Of a stretch of DNA of 64,000 nucleotides, positions 56,265-64,000 are shown in pieces. The notes beneath the pieces were generated by a model. That model did not search any database. It was not told where the DNA came from and was given only the letters and a program-made list of their open reading frames with translations. The stretch comes from Palsa-504 sp963769715 (GTDB taxonomy: Bacteria; Actinomycetota; Actinomycetes; Streptosporangiales; Streptosporangiaceae), in NCBI GenBank assembly GCA_963769715.1, contig CAVYNE010000035.1, positions 62,001-126,000 of the forward strand. Reading direction: 5' to 3'. How positions within the stretch are numbered: position 1 is the stretch's first letter; the number at the start of each line of letters is the position of its first letter. A program made the translations under genes and the position numbers.

Positions 56265-57254
56265 CCGGGCCGCCACGGTGATGACGACCGCGACCGGCAG
56301 GATCTGGGCCAGGTCGGCCGCGGGGGTGAACGCGACCAGGCCGAACGCCACACCCACCCCGCCCACGGCCAGGGCCAGGGCCAGGGCCACCCGCGGGGCG
56401 CGCAGCGTCCGGCGCACCAGCAGGCGCGCCTCACGCGGCAGTCGCAGCACCATCCACGTGAAGCAGGCCGCGGTGACCACCGCCATGGTGCCGAGGGCGA
56501 TCACGAACGGCAGCCGGTCCACGTGGGTGACCGCGGGAATCCAGATCAGGATCAGCGCGATCAGCGTGAACACGTAGATCGTCCGCGACACCGTGCGCAG
56601 CAGCACCACGTCGATGTTCCTGCTGTAGATGCGCTCGTCCGGAGTGGCCCGGGCAGCGCTGATGAAATGCCTGATCGCGCCCGCGGTGTCGTGCCGCCTG
56701 AGCCTGATCCGGCCAAGCTCGTTCATCGCGCCGCTGTGCCCGGGGTCGAGTGCCAGGGCCCGTTCCTGGTGCTCGCGGGCGCCGGCCAGATCGCTGCGCG
56801 CCAGGCTCACCTTGCCGGAGAGGAAGTGCACGTCCGGCTCGTTCGGGGCCAGGCCGCGGGCGCGGGCCGCCGCCTCGGTGGCGACGTCCAGCCGCTGGGC
56901 GGCCAGCGCGGCCTGGGCCACGCACACATGCGTCTGCCAGTAGCTGGGCGCCAGGCGGCACGCCTCATGCGCCGCCCGCAGCGCGTCCGGGTACTTGCCC
57001 ACGTGGACCAGGGCGTTGCTGGCCAGCCGGTGCGGCCACTCGTCGGCCGGATCCAGGGCCGCCGCCCGGTGGGCGGCGGTGACCGCCTCGGTGTAGCGGT
57101 CCGCGCCCAGGTGCGCGCGAGCCATCAGGCACCAGGCCCGGCTGCTCTCCGGTTCGGCCGAGACCACGCGGGCCAGCAGCTCGGCCGCCTCGTCGAAACG
57201 CCTGACGTCGAGCATCGCCGATGCCCGCGCCAGCTCCTGCCTGAGCTCGATCAC
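56220..57254 (-). CDS. Tetratricopeptide-repeat membrane protein
   Basis: A 344-residue protein with about five TPR units in residues 1-210 (for example FDEAAELLARVVSAEPESSRAWCLMARAHLGADRYTEAVTAAHRAAALDPADEWPH and LAGAREHQERALALDPGHSGAMNELGRIRLRR) and four hydrophobic helices after that (TIYVFTLIALILIWIPAV, FVIALGTMAVVTAACFTWMVL, VALALALAVGGVGVAFGLVAF, ILPVAVVITVAARLAAF). The TPR part should face the cytoplasm and bind a partner. It follows the TPR-AAA ATPase gene by 38 bases on the same strand, so that ATPase is the obvious candidate. The GTG start at 57254 is the natural N-terminus. Confidence 0.85.
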   Translation of the reverse strand: MIELRQELARASAMLDVRRFDEAAELLARVVSAEPESSRAWCLMARAHLGADRYTEAVTAAHRAAALDPADEWPHRLASNALVHVGKYPDALRAAHEACRLAPSYWQTHVCVAQAALAAQRLDVATEAAARARGLAPNEPDVHFLSGKVSLARSDLAGAREHQERALALDPGHSGAMNELGRIRLRRHDTAGAIRHFISAARATPDERIYSRNIDVVLLRTVSRTIYVFTLIALILIWIPAVTHVDRLPFVIALGTMAVVTAACFTWMVLRLPREARLLVRRTLRAPRVALALALAVGGVGVAFGLVAFTPAADLAQILPVAVVITVAARLAAFAALRGAVRKH

Positions 57255-57292
57255 GCCCGGGCTCTCATAACTGCGCGCTCATAACCGGGCGT

Positions 57293-58639
57293 TCAAATCA
57301 GGCGGCGCTTACGCAGGTAGGCGGCCAGGTCGTCGTAGGTCCCGCCCTCGTTGGCGAACAGCGCCACGTTGCGGGCCACGTCGAACCACGCGCCGAGCGA
57401 CGGCTTGACCTCGGCGATGGCCGCCTCGAGGTCCGGCGTGCCGATCATCCGCGGCTCGCCGCGGCGGACCGAATCCATCAGCGCCCGCTCGGCGGCCGTC
57501 TCGCAGATATGCGCGATGTCGGCGCCGGAGTACCCGTCGGTCTGCTTGGCCAGCTTGGCCAGGTCGATGCCCGCGACCGGGCGGTCCTTCAGGTGGTACC
57601 GGAACACCCCCTCGCGCGCGGCCGCGTCGGGCGGCAGGACCAGCAGGGTCCGGTCGAACCGGCCGGGCCTGCGCAGCGCGCTGTCCACGTCCCACGGGTG
57701 GTTGGTGGCCGCCAGCAAGAAGACGCCCTCGTTGTTGCCCGAGACGTCGTCCAGCTCCAGGAGCAGCTGGTTGACCGCGCTGCGCATCGGCGTGTGCCGC
57801 AGCTGCGAGCGCTTCTGCCCGATCGCGTCCACCTCGTCCAGGAACAGCACGCACGGCGCGTTCCGCCGGGCGACCTCGAACAGCTCGTGGATGTTCCGCT
57901 CGCTCTGCCCGACGAACATGTCGATGATGTCGGCGAAGGACACCGAGATGAAGCTAGCCCCCAGTTCGCCCGCCACCGCGCGGGCGATGAAGGTCTTGCC
58001 GCAGCCCGGCGGCCCGTAGAGCAGCAGCCCGCCGCGTAGCGACTTGCCGTAAAGCCGGCGCAGGTCCGGGTTACGCATCGGGGCCAGGAAGGCCGCCTCC
58101 AGCCGCTGCTTCACCTCGGTCATGCCGGCCACGTCGGCGAGCGTGAGGCCGGCGTGCTCGGCGTCGTACGCGTCTGCCTCGTCGATGCCCGCCGAAGCCG
58201 AATCCGCCGCATCCCCGTCGCCGACGAACATCGCGGGCAGCACGTCGCGCAGCTCGTCTTCGGCCTGAGACCAGTCATAGTGTGACGCCTTGCCCGCCTC
58301 GCCCGCGGGCGGCCCAGGCTCGGCGTCCGGCGGGGAGGCGTCGAGCGGCGGCGGGGCAGGCACCCCGGTCCGTTCGGCCGAAATGACCAGGGGATCGGCC
58401 GGTGGCTGGCCTGCGGGCTCAGCCGGCGTCGGCCCAGCCCCATTGAGGTCCTGTAGCAGGCCGAGCGCGCGTGCGTTGCCCGGGTCGCGCTGCAGGACGG
58501 CGCCGATCTGCCGGACCGCCTCGTCCCGCCGGCCGGCCTGCAGCAGCATTGTCGCCAGGTGCAGGCGGAGCGGCACGTCGTCGGGCATCGCCTCGACCGC
58601 CTTGCGCAGGCTGTCCAGCACGGTGGGTTCGGGTTCCAT
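57293..58639 (-). CDS. AAA ATPase with N-terminal TPR-like region
   Basis: A 448-residue ATPase of the classical (FtsH/Cdc48/SpoVK-like) AAA type. The N-terminus is a TPR-like helical pair (LRKAVEAMPDDVPLRLHLATMLLQAGRRDEAVRQIGAVLQRDPGN) and a long Pro/Ala linker. The ATPase module has LADVAGMTEVKQRLEAAFLAPMRN, Walker A YGPPGCGKTFIARAVAGE, Walker B VLFLDEVDAIG, sensor 1 LLAATNHPWDVD and the arginine-finger region ALRRPGRFDRTL. No protease domain follows, so it should remodel or unfold targets. It heads a two-gene unit with the TPR membrane protein. Confidence 0.9.
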   Translation of the reverse strand: MEPEPTVLDSLRKAVEAMPDDVPLRLHLATMLLQAGRRDEAVRQIGAVLQRDPGNARALGLLQDLNGAGPTPAEPAGQPPADPLVISAERTGVPAPPPLDASPPDAEPGPPAGEAGKASHYDWSQAEDELRDVLPAMFVGDGDAADSASAGIDEADAYDAEHAGLTLADVAGMTEVKQRLEAAFLAPMRNPDLRRLYGKSLRGGLLLYGPPGCGKTFIARAVAGELGASFISVSFADIIDMFVGQSERNIHELFEVARRNAPCVLFLDEVDAIGQKRSQLRHTPMRSAVNQLLLELDDVSGNNEGVFLLAATNHPWDVDSALRRPGRFDRTLLVLPPDAAAREGVFRYHLKDRPVAGIDLAKLAKQTDGYSGADIAHICETAAERALMDSVRRGEPRMIGTPDLEAAIAEVKPSLGAWFDVARNVALFANEGGTYDDLAAYLRKRRLI

Positions 58640-58726
58640 GCATCCGTCCGGTCCGTAAAAAGTCGTTTCGCGCTCGTTGGTTTGCTGCCTGTCGCTCCCC
58701 TTACAGGGTAGTGTGCCGGCCCGCCC

Positions 58727-59314
58727 TCAGGCCCATAGCTCGGTCACGCCGAACCCCAGGGCCGCCAGCAGCCGCCGCAGCAGCGGCAGCGAGACGCCGA
58801 GCACGTTGCCGTGATCGCCGTCGATCCCGTCCACGAACCAGCCGCCGCGGCCGTCCAGCGTAAACGCCCCGGCCACCGCGAGCGGCTCGCCGGAGGCGAC
58901 GTAGGCGGCGATTTCCTGCTCGGACGGCGCGCCGAAGCGGACCGTGGTCGCGGCTACCCCCGCGGCCTGCTGGCCGGTGGCCGCGTTGATCACGCAGTGC
59001 CCGGTGACCAGGGTCCCGGTGCGCCCCGACATCTCGCGCCAGCGGGCAACCGCGTCGGTAGCCGAAGCGGGCTTGCCCAGCGCCCGCCCGTCCAGGTCGA
59101 GCAGCGAGTCACAGCCGATCACCAGCCCGTCCGGCAAGTCGGCGGCGACCGCGGCCGCCTTGGCCTGGGCGAGCAGCCCGGCTAGTTCGGCGGGCGTGCC
59201 GGCCGAGAACGCGGCCTCGTCCACGCCGCTGACCATGACCTTGGGCTCGAGTCCGGCCGCGCGCAGCACCGCGAGCCTGGCCGGAGAGGCCGACGCGAGA
59301 ACGATCTCCGTCAC
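58727..59314 (-). CDS. maf: Maf-family nucleotide pyrophosphatase
   Basis: House-cleaning nucleoside triphosphate pyrophosphatase of 195 residues. The Maf signature is LASASPARLAVLRAAGLEPKVMVSGVDE at the N-terminus, the catalytic acid is in LVIGCDSLLDLDGRALGKP, and the C-terminal AGAFTLDGRGGWFVDGIDGDHGNVLGVSLPLL closes the site. Maf proteins hydrolyse dTTP, UTP and modified nucleotides and were first noted for inhibiting septum formation when overproduced. The start is GTG at 59314. It usually lies near acyl-CoA carboxylase genes in actinobacteria; here it lies between the AAA gene and the NDH-2 gene on the same strand. Confidence 0.93.
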   Translation of the reverse strand: MTEIVLASASPARLAVLRAAGLEPKVMVSGVDEAAFSAGTPAELAGLLAQAKAAAVAADLPDGLVIGCDSLLDLDGRALGKPASATDAVARWREMSGRTGTLVTGHCVINAATGQQAAGVAATTVRFGAPSEQEIAAYVASGEPLAVAGAFTLDGRGGWFVDGIDGDHGNVLGVSLPLLRRLLAALGFGVTELWA

Positions 59315-59397
59315 CCCCCGACCCTACCGGTCACCAACCCGTCGGCTAGGGAACGCACCAGGAGGGCAGGGTGCTGGTCACGATCGTGCGGGAGTCG

Positions 59398-60723
59398 TTA
59401 TACCTCGTCCGTATCTTCACCCGGGTCGTGAGTGAGCTCGTACCGCGCATGCTCGAAGGTGATGGTCCGATGGGCTCGGTTCTTGGTGAAGGTCAGGGCT
59501 CTCGTCCAGTTCAAAATGGCGGCTAGCCGATTGCCCCAGCCGATCAGGTAAAGCACGTGAATGAAGGCCCACATCGTGTAGCCGACCACGCCCGTGAACT
59601 TCATCCCGTACGAGTCCGCGACGGCCGACAGGTGGCCGATGGTGGCCATGCTGCCTTTGTCGCGATACGCAAAGGGTGTCATGTCGGTCTTGCCTGCCAG
59701 CCGGGCGCGGATCAGCCTGCCCACGTAGGTGCCCTCCTGGATCGCGGGCTGGGCCACCCCTGGCAGGTCGTTCAGCCGGACCATGTCCCCGATGGCGAAG
59801 ACCTCTGGGTGACCGGGCAGGCTGCAATCCGGCCGCACCGCCACCCGTCCCGCCCGGTCGGTATCGGCACCGGTCGCCCCGGCCAGCATCGCCGCCAGCG
59901 GGGAGGCTTGCACCCCGGCCGCCCAGATCCTCGTCCGGGCCGGAATACGCCTGTCTCCGCCGGGACCCTTGACGGTGACGCTGGACTGGTCCATGGCTCG
60001 CGCCGCAGTATTCAGCAATATGTCCACGCCCATCCGCTGCAACCGCCGCCGCGTGTAGCGCTGCAGCTTGGGGGCGAACGCGGCGAGCACTTCCGGGCCC
60101 GCCTCGATCAGCAGGATCTTCGCTTCCGTCGTGGCCACCGATCTGTACTCCCGCGGCAGTGCTTCGTGCGCGAGCTCAGCGACCTGGCCGGCCATTTCAA
60201 CCCCGGTTGGTCCAGCTCCTATGACCGCGAAAGTCAGGTACGCCGCTCGCTCGGCCGGGTCGGTGGCCAACTCGGCCATCTCGAAGGCGCCGAGGATATG
60301 GCTGCGGAGGTGACTGGCGTCCTCCAGGGTCTTCAGGCCGGGCGCGAACACCGCCCATGCCTCATGCCCGAAGTAGGCGTCCGTGCACCCAGCCGCGACC
60401 ACCAGACTGTCGTACGGCAGCGTCAGCTTCTGGCCGTCAGGGGTCAAAGCACGCACGACCCGGCCGTCCAGATCCAGGTGCTGCACCTCGGCCAGCACGA
60501 CGCGCGCGTTGGCCTGCCTCCTGATGACGCTGCGCAGCGCCGGCGCGATGAGGCCATCGGGCAAGATCCCGGTGGCGACTTGGTACAGGAGCGGCTGGAA
60601 CAGGTGGTGATTGGTCCGGTCCACGATCGTGATGTCGACGTCAGCGCGGGCTAGGGCGCGCGTGACCCTGATTCCGCCGAACCCGCCACCGACGACGACC
60701 ACCTGGTGCCGTCGCTCGCTCAC
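59398..60723 (-). CDS. ndh: Type II NADH dehydrogenase (NDH-2)
   Basis: Membrane-associated flavoenzyme of 441 residues that passes electrons from NADH to the quinone pool without pumping protons. The FAD-binding motif is VVVGGGFGGIRVTRAL, the NADH-binding one is FAVIGAGPTGVEMAGQVAEL, and VFAIGDMVRL is the second FAD motif. The quinone-site AQxxxQ appears as VAQPAIQEGTYVG. The C-terminal hydrophobic segment (GVVGYTMWAFIHVLYLIGWGNRLAAILNW) gives membrane attachment. All core motifs are intact. The start GTG 60723 is directly before the GGG-rich dinucleotide motif. It is divergent from the aldo/keto reductase gene at 60812. Confidence 0.92.
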   Translation of the reverse strand: MSERRHQVVVVGGGFGGIRVTRALARADVDITIVDRTNHHLFQPLLYQVATGILPDGLIAPALRSVIRRQANARVVLAEVQHLDLDGRVVRALTPDGQKLTLPYDSLVVAAGCTDAYFGHEAWAVFAPGLKTLEDASHLRSHILGAFEMAELATDPAERAAYLTFAVIGAGPTGVEMAGQVAELAHEALPREYRSVATTEAKILLIEAGPEVLAAFAPKLQRYTRRRLQRMGVDILLNTAARAMDQSSVTVKGPGGDRRIPARTRIWAAGVQASPLAAMLAGATGADTDRAGRVAVRPDCSLPGHPEVFAIGDMVRLNDLPGVAQPAIQEGTYVGRLIRARLAGKTDMTPFAYRDKGSMATIGHLSAVADSYGMKFTGVVGYTMWAFIHVLYLIGWGNRLAAILNWTRALTFTKNRAHRTITFEHARYELTHDPGEDTDEV

Positions 60724-60811
60724 CAGGACAGCATCTCAGCACGCGGCTTTCCCCGGCTAGTATCCAGCCTGGTCTGTGCAGTGGAAGAAGTCTGACCGGT
60801 AGGGTGCAGGC

Positions 60812-61801
60812 GTGATGGAAACGACCACGCTGGGCCGCGGCGGGCCGGTGGTGTCCCGGGCCGGACTCGGCCTGATGGGCATGTCGGGCATCTACGGCCA
60901 GGCCGACGACCACGAGAGCATCGCCACGATCCACGCCGCCCTCGACGCCGGGATCACGCTGCTCGACACCGGCGACTTCTACGGCATGGGCCACAACGAG
61001 CTGCTGCTCCGCGACGCGCTGCGCCGGATCCCGCGGGACAGCGTGTTCATACAGGTGAAGTTCGGCGGCCAGCGAGACCCGTCCGGAGCGTTCATCGGGC
61101 ACGACGCCAGCCCGGCCGGGGTGAAGAACTCGCTGGCCTACACGCTGACCAGGCTCGGCACCAACTACGTCGACCTGTACCAGCCCGCCCGGCTCGACCC
61201 GCGGGTGCCGATCGAGGACACGGTCGGGGCGATCGCGGAGATGATCCAGGCCGGGTACGTCCGATACATAGGCCTGTCCGAGATGGGGGCGCAGACCATC
61301 CGCCGGGCGCACGCCGTCCACCCGATCGCCGCCTTGCAGATCGAGTACTCGCTGATGAGCCGGGGCATCGAGACGGAGATCCTGCCCACCGTGCGGGAGC
61401 TCGGCATCGGCGTGACCGCCTACGGCATCTTGTCCCGCGGCCTGCTGAGCAGCGGCACCGCGCGTCTGGCCCCCGGCGACCCGCGGACCCGCTTCCCGCG
61501 GTTCACCGACGAGAACCACCTGCGGAACCTGGAACTGCTCGCCGCGCTCGAGACGATCGCCGAAGACCACCAGGTGACCGCCGCCCAGCTGGCGATCGCC
61601 TGGGTGGCCTCCCGTGGCGAGGACATCATCCCGCTGATCGGGACCAAGCGCCGGGACCGGCTGGCGGAGGCCCTGAAGGCGCTCGACCTGACGCTGAGCG
61701 CGGACGACCTGGCCGCGGTCGAGGCCGCCGTGCCCGCCGAAGCGGTCGCGGGGGACCGGTACGAGGCGGCCCAGGTGGCCACGCTGGACAGCGAGCGCTG
61801 A
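60812..61801 (+). CDS. Aldo/keto reductase with altered catalytic His motif
   Basis: A 329-residue AKR-fold oxidoreductase. The Asp and Tyr lie in LLDTGDFYGMGHNE, the Lys in FIQVKFGG, but the strand that normally carries the active-site His (YxxHRxD) reads LYQPARLDPRVPIEDTVG, so the His is absent. This YxPARLDP variant is known from a group of actinobacterial AKRs and may shift activity. IPLIGTKRRDRLAEALKALDLTLS is the C-terminal coenzyme-binding block. The start may be GTG 60812 or ATG 60815. It is divergent from the NDH-2 gene, 88 bases apart, and converges with the aquaporin gene. Confidence 0.9.
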   Translation: MMETTTLGRGGPVVSRAGLGLMGMSGIYGQADDHESIATIHAALDAGITLLDTGDFYGMGHNELLLRDALRRIPRDSVFIQVKFGGQRDPSGAFIGHDASPAGVKNSLAYTLTRLGTNYVDLYQPARLDPRVPIEDTVGAIAEMIQAGYVRYIGLSEMGAQTIRRAHAVHPIAALQIEYSLMSRGIETEILPTVRELGIGVTAYGILSRGLLSSGTARLAPGDPRTRFPRFTDENHLRNLELLAALETIAEDHQVTAAQLAIAWVASRGEDIIPLIGTKRRDRLAEALKALDLTLSADDLAAVEAAVPAEAVAGDRYEAAQVATLDSER

Positions 61802-61894
61802 GCCTGACCCGAGGATCCCGCCGACGGTGACCCGTGACGGTCGAATGTTTCAGCTGTGCCGCAGGTTCGGCTTCAGCAGCCTCACGAGATGGGC

Positions 61895-62644
61895 TCAAGC
61901 GTCCCCGGTATTAAGCTCGCCGGAGGCCAGCGGCTCGATCGGCGTCTCTGGGTACAGCACCCTGTGCATGCCCGCCGCCACGGCGCCTCCGACCAGCGGC
62001 GCGACGATGAACAGCCATACCTGGCTCAGGGCGGTCCCGCCGACGATGAGGGCGGGACCGAGGCTGCGCGCCGGGTTCACCGAAGTGCCCGTGATCGGGA
62101 TACCGATGAGATGGACCACCGTGAGGGAAAGACCGATGACGATGCCCGCGGTTGCGGCATTCGCGGTCTTGCTAGTGGCGGTGAGCACGGCGAAGACGAA
62201 AAGGGCGGTCATAACCACCTCGACCAGGAAAGCACCTCCCGCGTTGATGTGGATATGGCTCGCGGCGCCCCAGCCATTCGTGCCCAGGCCCGTCTTTGAC
62301 CGGCTGTAGAGGGGTGAGGCACTGAAGGTACCCCACAGCAGCAAGGCCCCGAGGATGGCACCCACGAACTCAGCGACCCAGTACATTACTGCCTCGGCCA
62401 GCGGGATCCGGCCGGAGAGCCAGACGCCAATGGTGATGGCCGGATTGATATGGCATCCGGAGATGGGCCCGAGCACATAGGCGAGGACCAGCAGCACGAG
62501 GCCGAACGCGAGAGCCGTGGCGACGACCCCGGCGGCAAAACTGAGCCCTGCGGTGCCAAATCCGAACGACAGGGTGGCAACGCCGACCCCAAAATAGACC
62601 AGCAGCCCAGTCCCGAGCAGCTCCGCCATCATCTTCCGGACCAT
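61895..62644 (-). CDS. Aquaporin / MIP-family channel
   Basis: Membrane channel of about 249 residues. Both pore NPA boxes are present (ISGCHINPAITIGVWLSG and GTSVNPARSLGPALIVGG), and six transmembrane helices can be traced from LLGTGLLVYFGVGVATLSFG to VWLFIVAPLVGGAVAAGMHRVLY. The residue before the second NPA (Val) and the Arg after it match water-specific AqpZ-type channels more than glycerol facilitators. I use the ATG complementary to 62642-62644, where MVRKMMAELLGTG starts like other family members; the frame continues 33 codons upstream without resemblance. No operon partner is seen. Confidence 0.92.
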   Translation of the reverse strand: MVRKMMAELLGTGLLVYFGVGVATLSFGFGTAGLSFAAGVVATALAFGLVLLVLAYVLGPISGCHINPAITIGVWLSGRIPLAEAVMYWVAEFVGAILGALLLWGTFSASPLYSRSKTGLGTNGWGAASHIHINAGGAFLVEVVMTALFVFAVLTATSKTANAATAGIVIGLSLTVVHLIGIPITGTSVNPARSLGPALIVGGTALSQVWLFIVAPLVGGAVAAGMHRVLYPETPIEPLASGELNTGDA

Positions 62645-62761
62645 GACGCCCCCAGGTCTTTTCCGGGAAGAAACCCCTAGGCCGTCACTTTTGACCCTTC
62701 TGCCCGCGATGTCAAGGTCAGTCTCGGCTGACCATGTGGCCAAGGCGCAGTTTTATGTTAG

Positions 62762-63775
62762 TTAGTGCTGGTATTCGTCGGCCAGGTCGCGGAGCCGGGC
62801 GTGTGCGCCTTCCATCGCGCCACCGAGGCTCAGGTAGCGCTTGGCCATCTTGGCGATCGAGGTGTAGTTGGTGTCGCACACGTTGGCCAGTGGTGATTCC
62901 ACGGCCTGGGTGACCAGCTGATACGCGTCCAGCGGGTCGAGCCCGCAAAGTTCGGCGACCCAGCTGACCATGTCGTGCTGGGCGATGCGGAACGCGTCCT
63001 CGAGCGGGCGCGCCGAGCCGGCCGACATGATGTGCGTATCCGACTCCAGCCGCGGCCACGGGCAGGGCTTGCCTTTGATCAGGTCCACCACCAGGACGGT
63101 GTTCATCGCGCACTCCACCGCGACCCCGCAGGTCTCGCCCTCGCCCTGGCGGGCGTGCCCGTCGCCTAGCGAGAGCAGCGCGCCCTCGACATTGACGCCG
63201 AGGTAGCAGGTGACCCCGGCGCGCATCTCCGGCGTGTCCATGTTCCCGCCGAACGCATCCGGCACCAGCGCGCTGCGCACCTCGAGGTTCGCGGGCGCCA
63301 CCCCGACCGTGCCGTGCATCGGGTCCATCGGCAGGTCCACCTCGAACGAGCTTTGCCGGGCGCTGAACCGGCAGGTGCGCCTGGCCGCGTCCAGCTGCCA
63401 CAGCCAGACCACCTCCGGCAGCGGGTCCTGCAGCAGCGCGGTCAGGTGGGTCCCGGTCAGCGCGCCGAACAGCGGCACGGTCGTCGAAGCGGCCCACGAC
63501 CTGGCCGGCTCGATGGACACGAAGTGCACCGCCACCGTGTCGCCCGGCTCGGCGCCCTCGATATAGAAAGGTCCGGTCTGCGGGTTCAGGAAGGGGAACT
63601 CGCAGACCCGGGAGACCAGGTCCTGCTCGCTGCGGACCCGGCCGGCGAAGCAGTCCTCGGTGTACACCTCGAGCACGGCCGGCGTCCGGATCCGCATCGC
63701 CGGGGCGGCACCGCCGAACGTCCATGCGTACTGCCCGGGTTCCGGCCGGAACGAGACGACTAGCAGGTCGCTCAT
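62762..63775 (-). CDS. Acetamidase/formamidase family amidase
   Basis: A 337-residue enzyme of the FmdA/AmdA family that hydrolyses small amides such as formamide or acetamide to ammonia and acid. Family blocks are FSSxx-like RQSSFEVDLPMDPMHGTVGVAP, GGNMDTPEMRAGVTCYLGVNVEGALLSLGDGHARQGEGETCGVAVECAMNTVLVVDL and VCDTNYTSIAKMAKRYLSLGG. The metal-site Asp and His residues of that GDGHA segment are intact. The start ATG shares a base with the permease stop (TGATG), so it is translated with the transporter upstream, which probably imports the amide or a related nitrogen source. It is thus likely a nitrogen-scavenging pair. Confidence 0.92.
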   Translation of the reverse strand: MSDLLVVSFRPEPGQYAWTFGGAAPAMRIRTPAVLEVYTEDCFAGRVRSEQDLVSRVCEFPFLNPQTGPFYIEGAEPGDTVAVHFVSIEPARSWAASTTVPLFGALTGTHLTALLQDPLPEVVWLWQLDAARRTCRFSARQSSFEVDLPMDPMHGTVGVAPANLEVRSALVPDAFGGNMDTPEMRAGVTCYLGVNVEGALLSLGDGHARQGEGETCGVAVECAMNTVLVVDLIKGKPCPWPRLESDTHIMSAGSARPLEDAFRIAQHDMVSWVAELCGLDPLDAYQLVTQAVESPLANVCDTNYTSIAKMAKRYLSLGGAMEGAHARLRDLADEYQH

Positions 63776-64000
63776 CAGCTGCCTTCCTCGACTGCGTCTA
63801 GGTGCACGAGCCCGACGTCGGTGATCCGGCCGGGGTTCGTCCGGTACAGGTAGATCAGGTAGATCACGCCGAGGACCATGAAGCCGCCCACCCCCGGGGC
63901 CATATAGGACAGCGGCGGGGCCAGCGGGGTCACGAAGGAGAACACCTTAATGCCCGCCGCCGTCAGCCAGGCCGGGACGAACGCGGCGATGCCGAGCAGC
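63775..64000 (-). CDS. Permease, C-terminal part (partial, start off window)
   Basis: Only the last 74 residues are in the window: LLGIAAFVPAWLTAAGIKVFSF, TPLAPPLSYMAPGVGGFMVLGVIYLIYLYRTNPGRITDVG and a short acidic tail. It has at least one clear hydrophobic helix and the Pro-rich loop followed by YLYRTNPGRI that I associate with APC-type amino-acid permease C-termini. Because it is coupled by TGATG to the formamidase gene downstream, it probably imports an amide, urea-like compound or amino acid that feeds that enzyme. The transport family cannot be confirmed without the missing 400 residues. Confidence 0.65.
   Translation of the reverse strand, partial: LLGIAAFVPAWLTAAGIKVFSFVTPLAPPLSYMAPGVGGFMVLGVIYLIYLYRTNPGRITDVGLVHLDAVEEGS

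Noticed and set aside
1..64000. tRNA, rRNA, riboswitch, prophage, integrase and complete insertion sequences
   Set aside because: None was recognised by eye on either strand; a covariance-model search could still reveal a small RNA that I cannot see.

Overview
The window comes from a very high G+C actinobacterium. Codon third positions are almost all G or C. GTG and TTG starts are common, and families such as DUF1707, DUF574/MmyB-type regulators, DUF6295, DesK/NarL two-component pairs, TIGR03252 and tricorn proteases point to the Actinomycetota. The genus cannot be fixed from sequence alone; a Streptosporangiales- or Frankia-like soil lineage is a guess. No rRNA, tRNA, CRISPR array, phage or complete insertion sequence was seen. 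This is ordinary chromosome with accessory metabolism.

Layout. 1-15.5 kb is mixed metabolism and regulation: an aldo/keto reductase, a dienelactone hydrolase, a second beta-clamp (DnaN) paralogue, two DUF1707 membrane proteins, an ECF sigma factor facing an NTF2-like protein, a hydrolase-P450 pair, an MmyB-like regulator, a DUF574 methyltransferase, a PCuAC-like lipoprotein, a DUF885 peptidase and a gamma-glutamyltransferase. 15.7-26.8 kb carries an ABC-2 exporter pair closed by a strong hairpin, then a tightly packed run of histidine kinase, response regulator, two tandem tricorn proteases and lspA. 26.8-32.7 kb has an FMN alpha-hydroxyacid oxidase and an organosulfur-scavenging cluster on both strands (SsuD, FMN reductase, flavin reductase, SfnB-like). 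32.8-36.7 kb has a degenerate kinase/flippase fusion and an SGNH-like protein that seems to start at ATT. 36.7-40.1 kb is a reductive-pyrimidine-type operon (beta-ureidopropionase, hydantoinase, LLM oxidoreductase). 40.1-44.6 kb is a MoxR/DUF58/DUF4129 operon with every junction overlapping. 44.7-47.2 kb is a decaying zone with add and dppA remnants. 47.4-52.1 kb holds a homocitrate-synthase-like enzyme and a citrate synthase fused to a DNA-binding domain, which share a near-identical AT-rich cis motif. 52-64 kb has DinB, DUF1707, methyltransferase, MFS, TPR, AAA, Maf, NDH-2, AKR, aquaporin and formamidase/permease genes.

Most interesting structure: (1) the 32-33 nt motif shared by the two Claisen-condensing enzymes, one of which carries its own HTH; (2) a 58-nt imperfect palindrome present twice with compensatory changes; (3) a G/C-homopolymer repeat lying in-frame inside two unrelated enzymes; (4) six genes with short in-frame tandem repeats whose units are all multiples of three; (5) lspA with no stop at its natural end; (6) a HAIR-like (HspR-type) operator in the largest gene-free gap.
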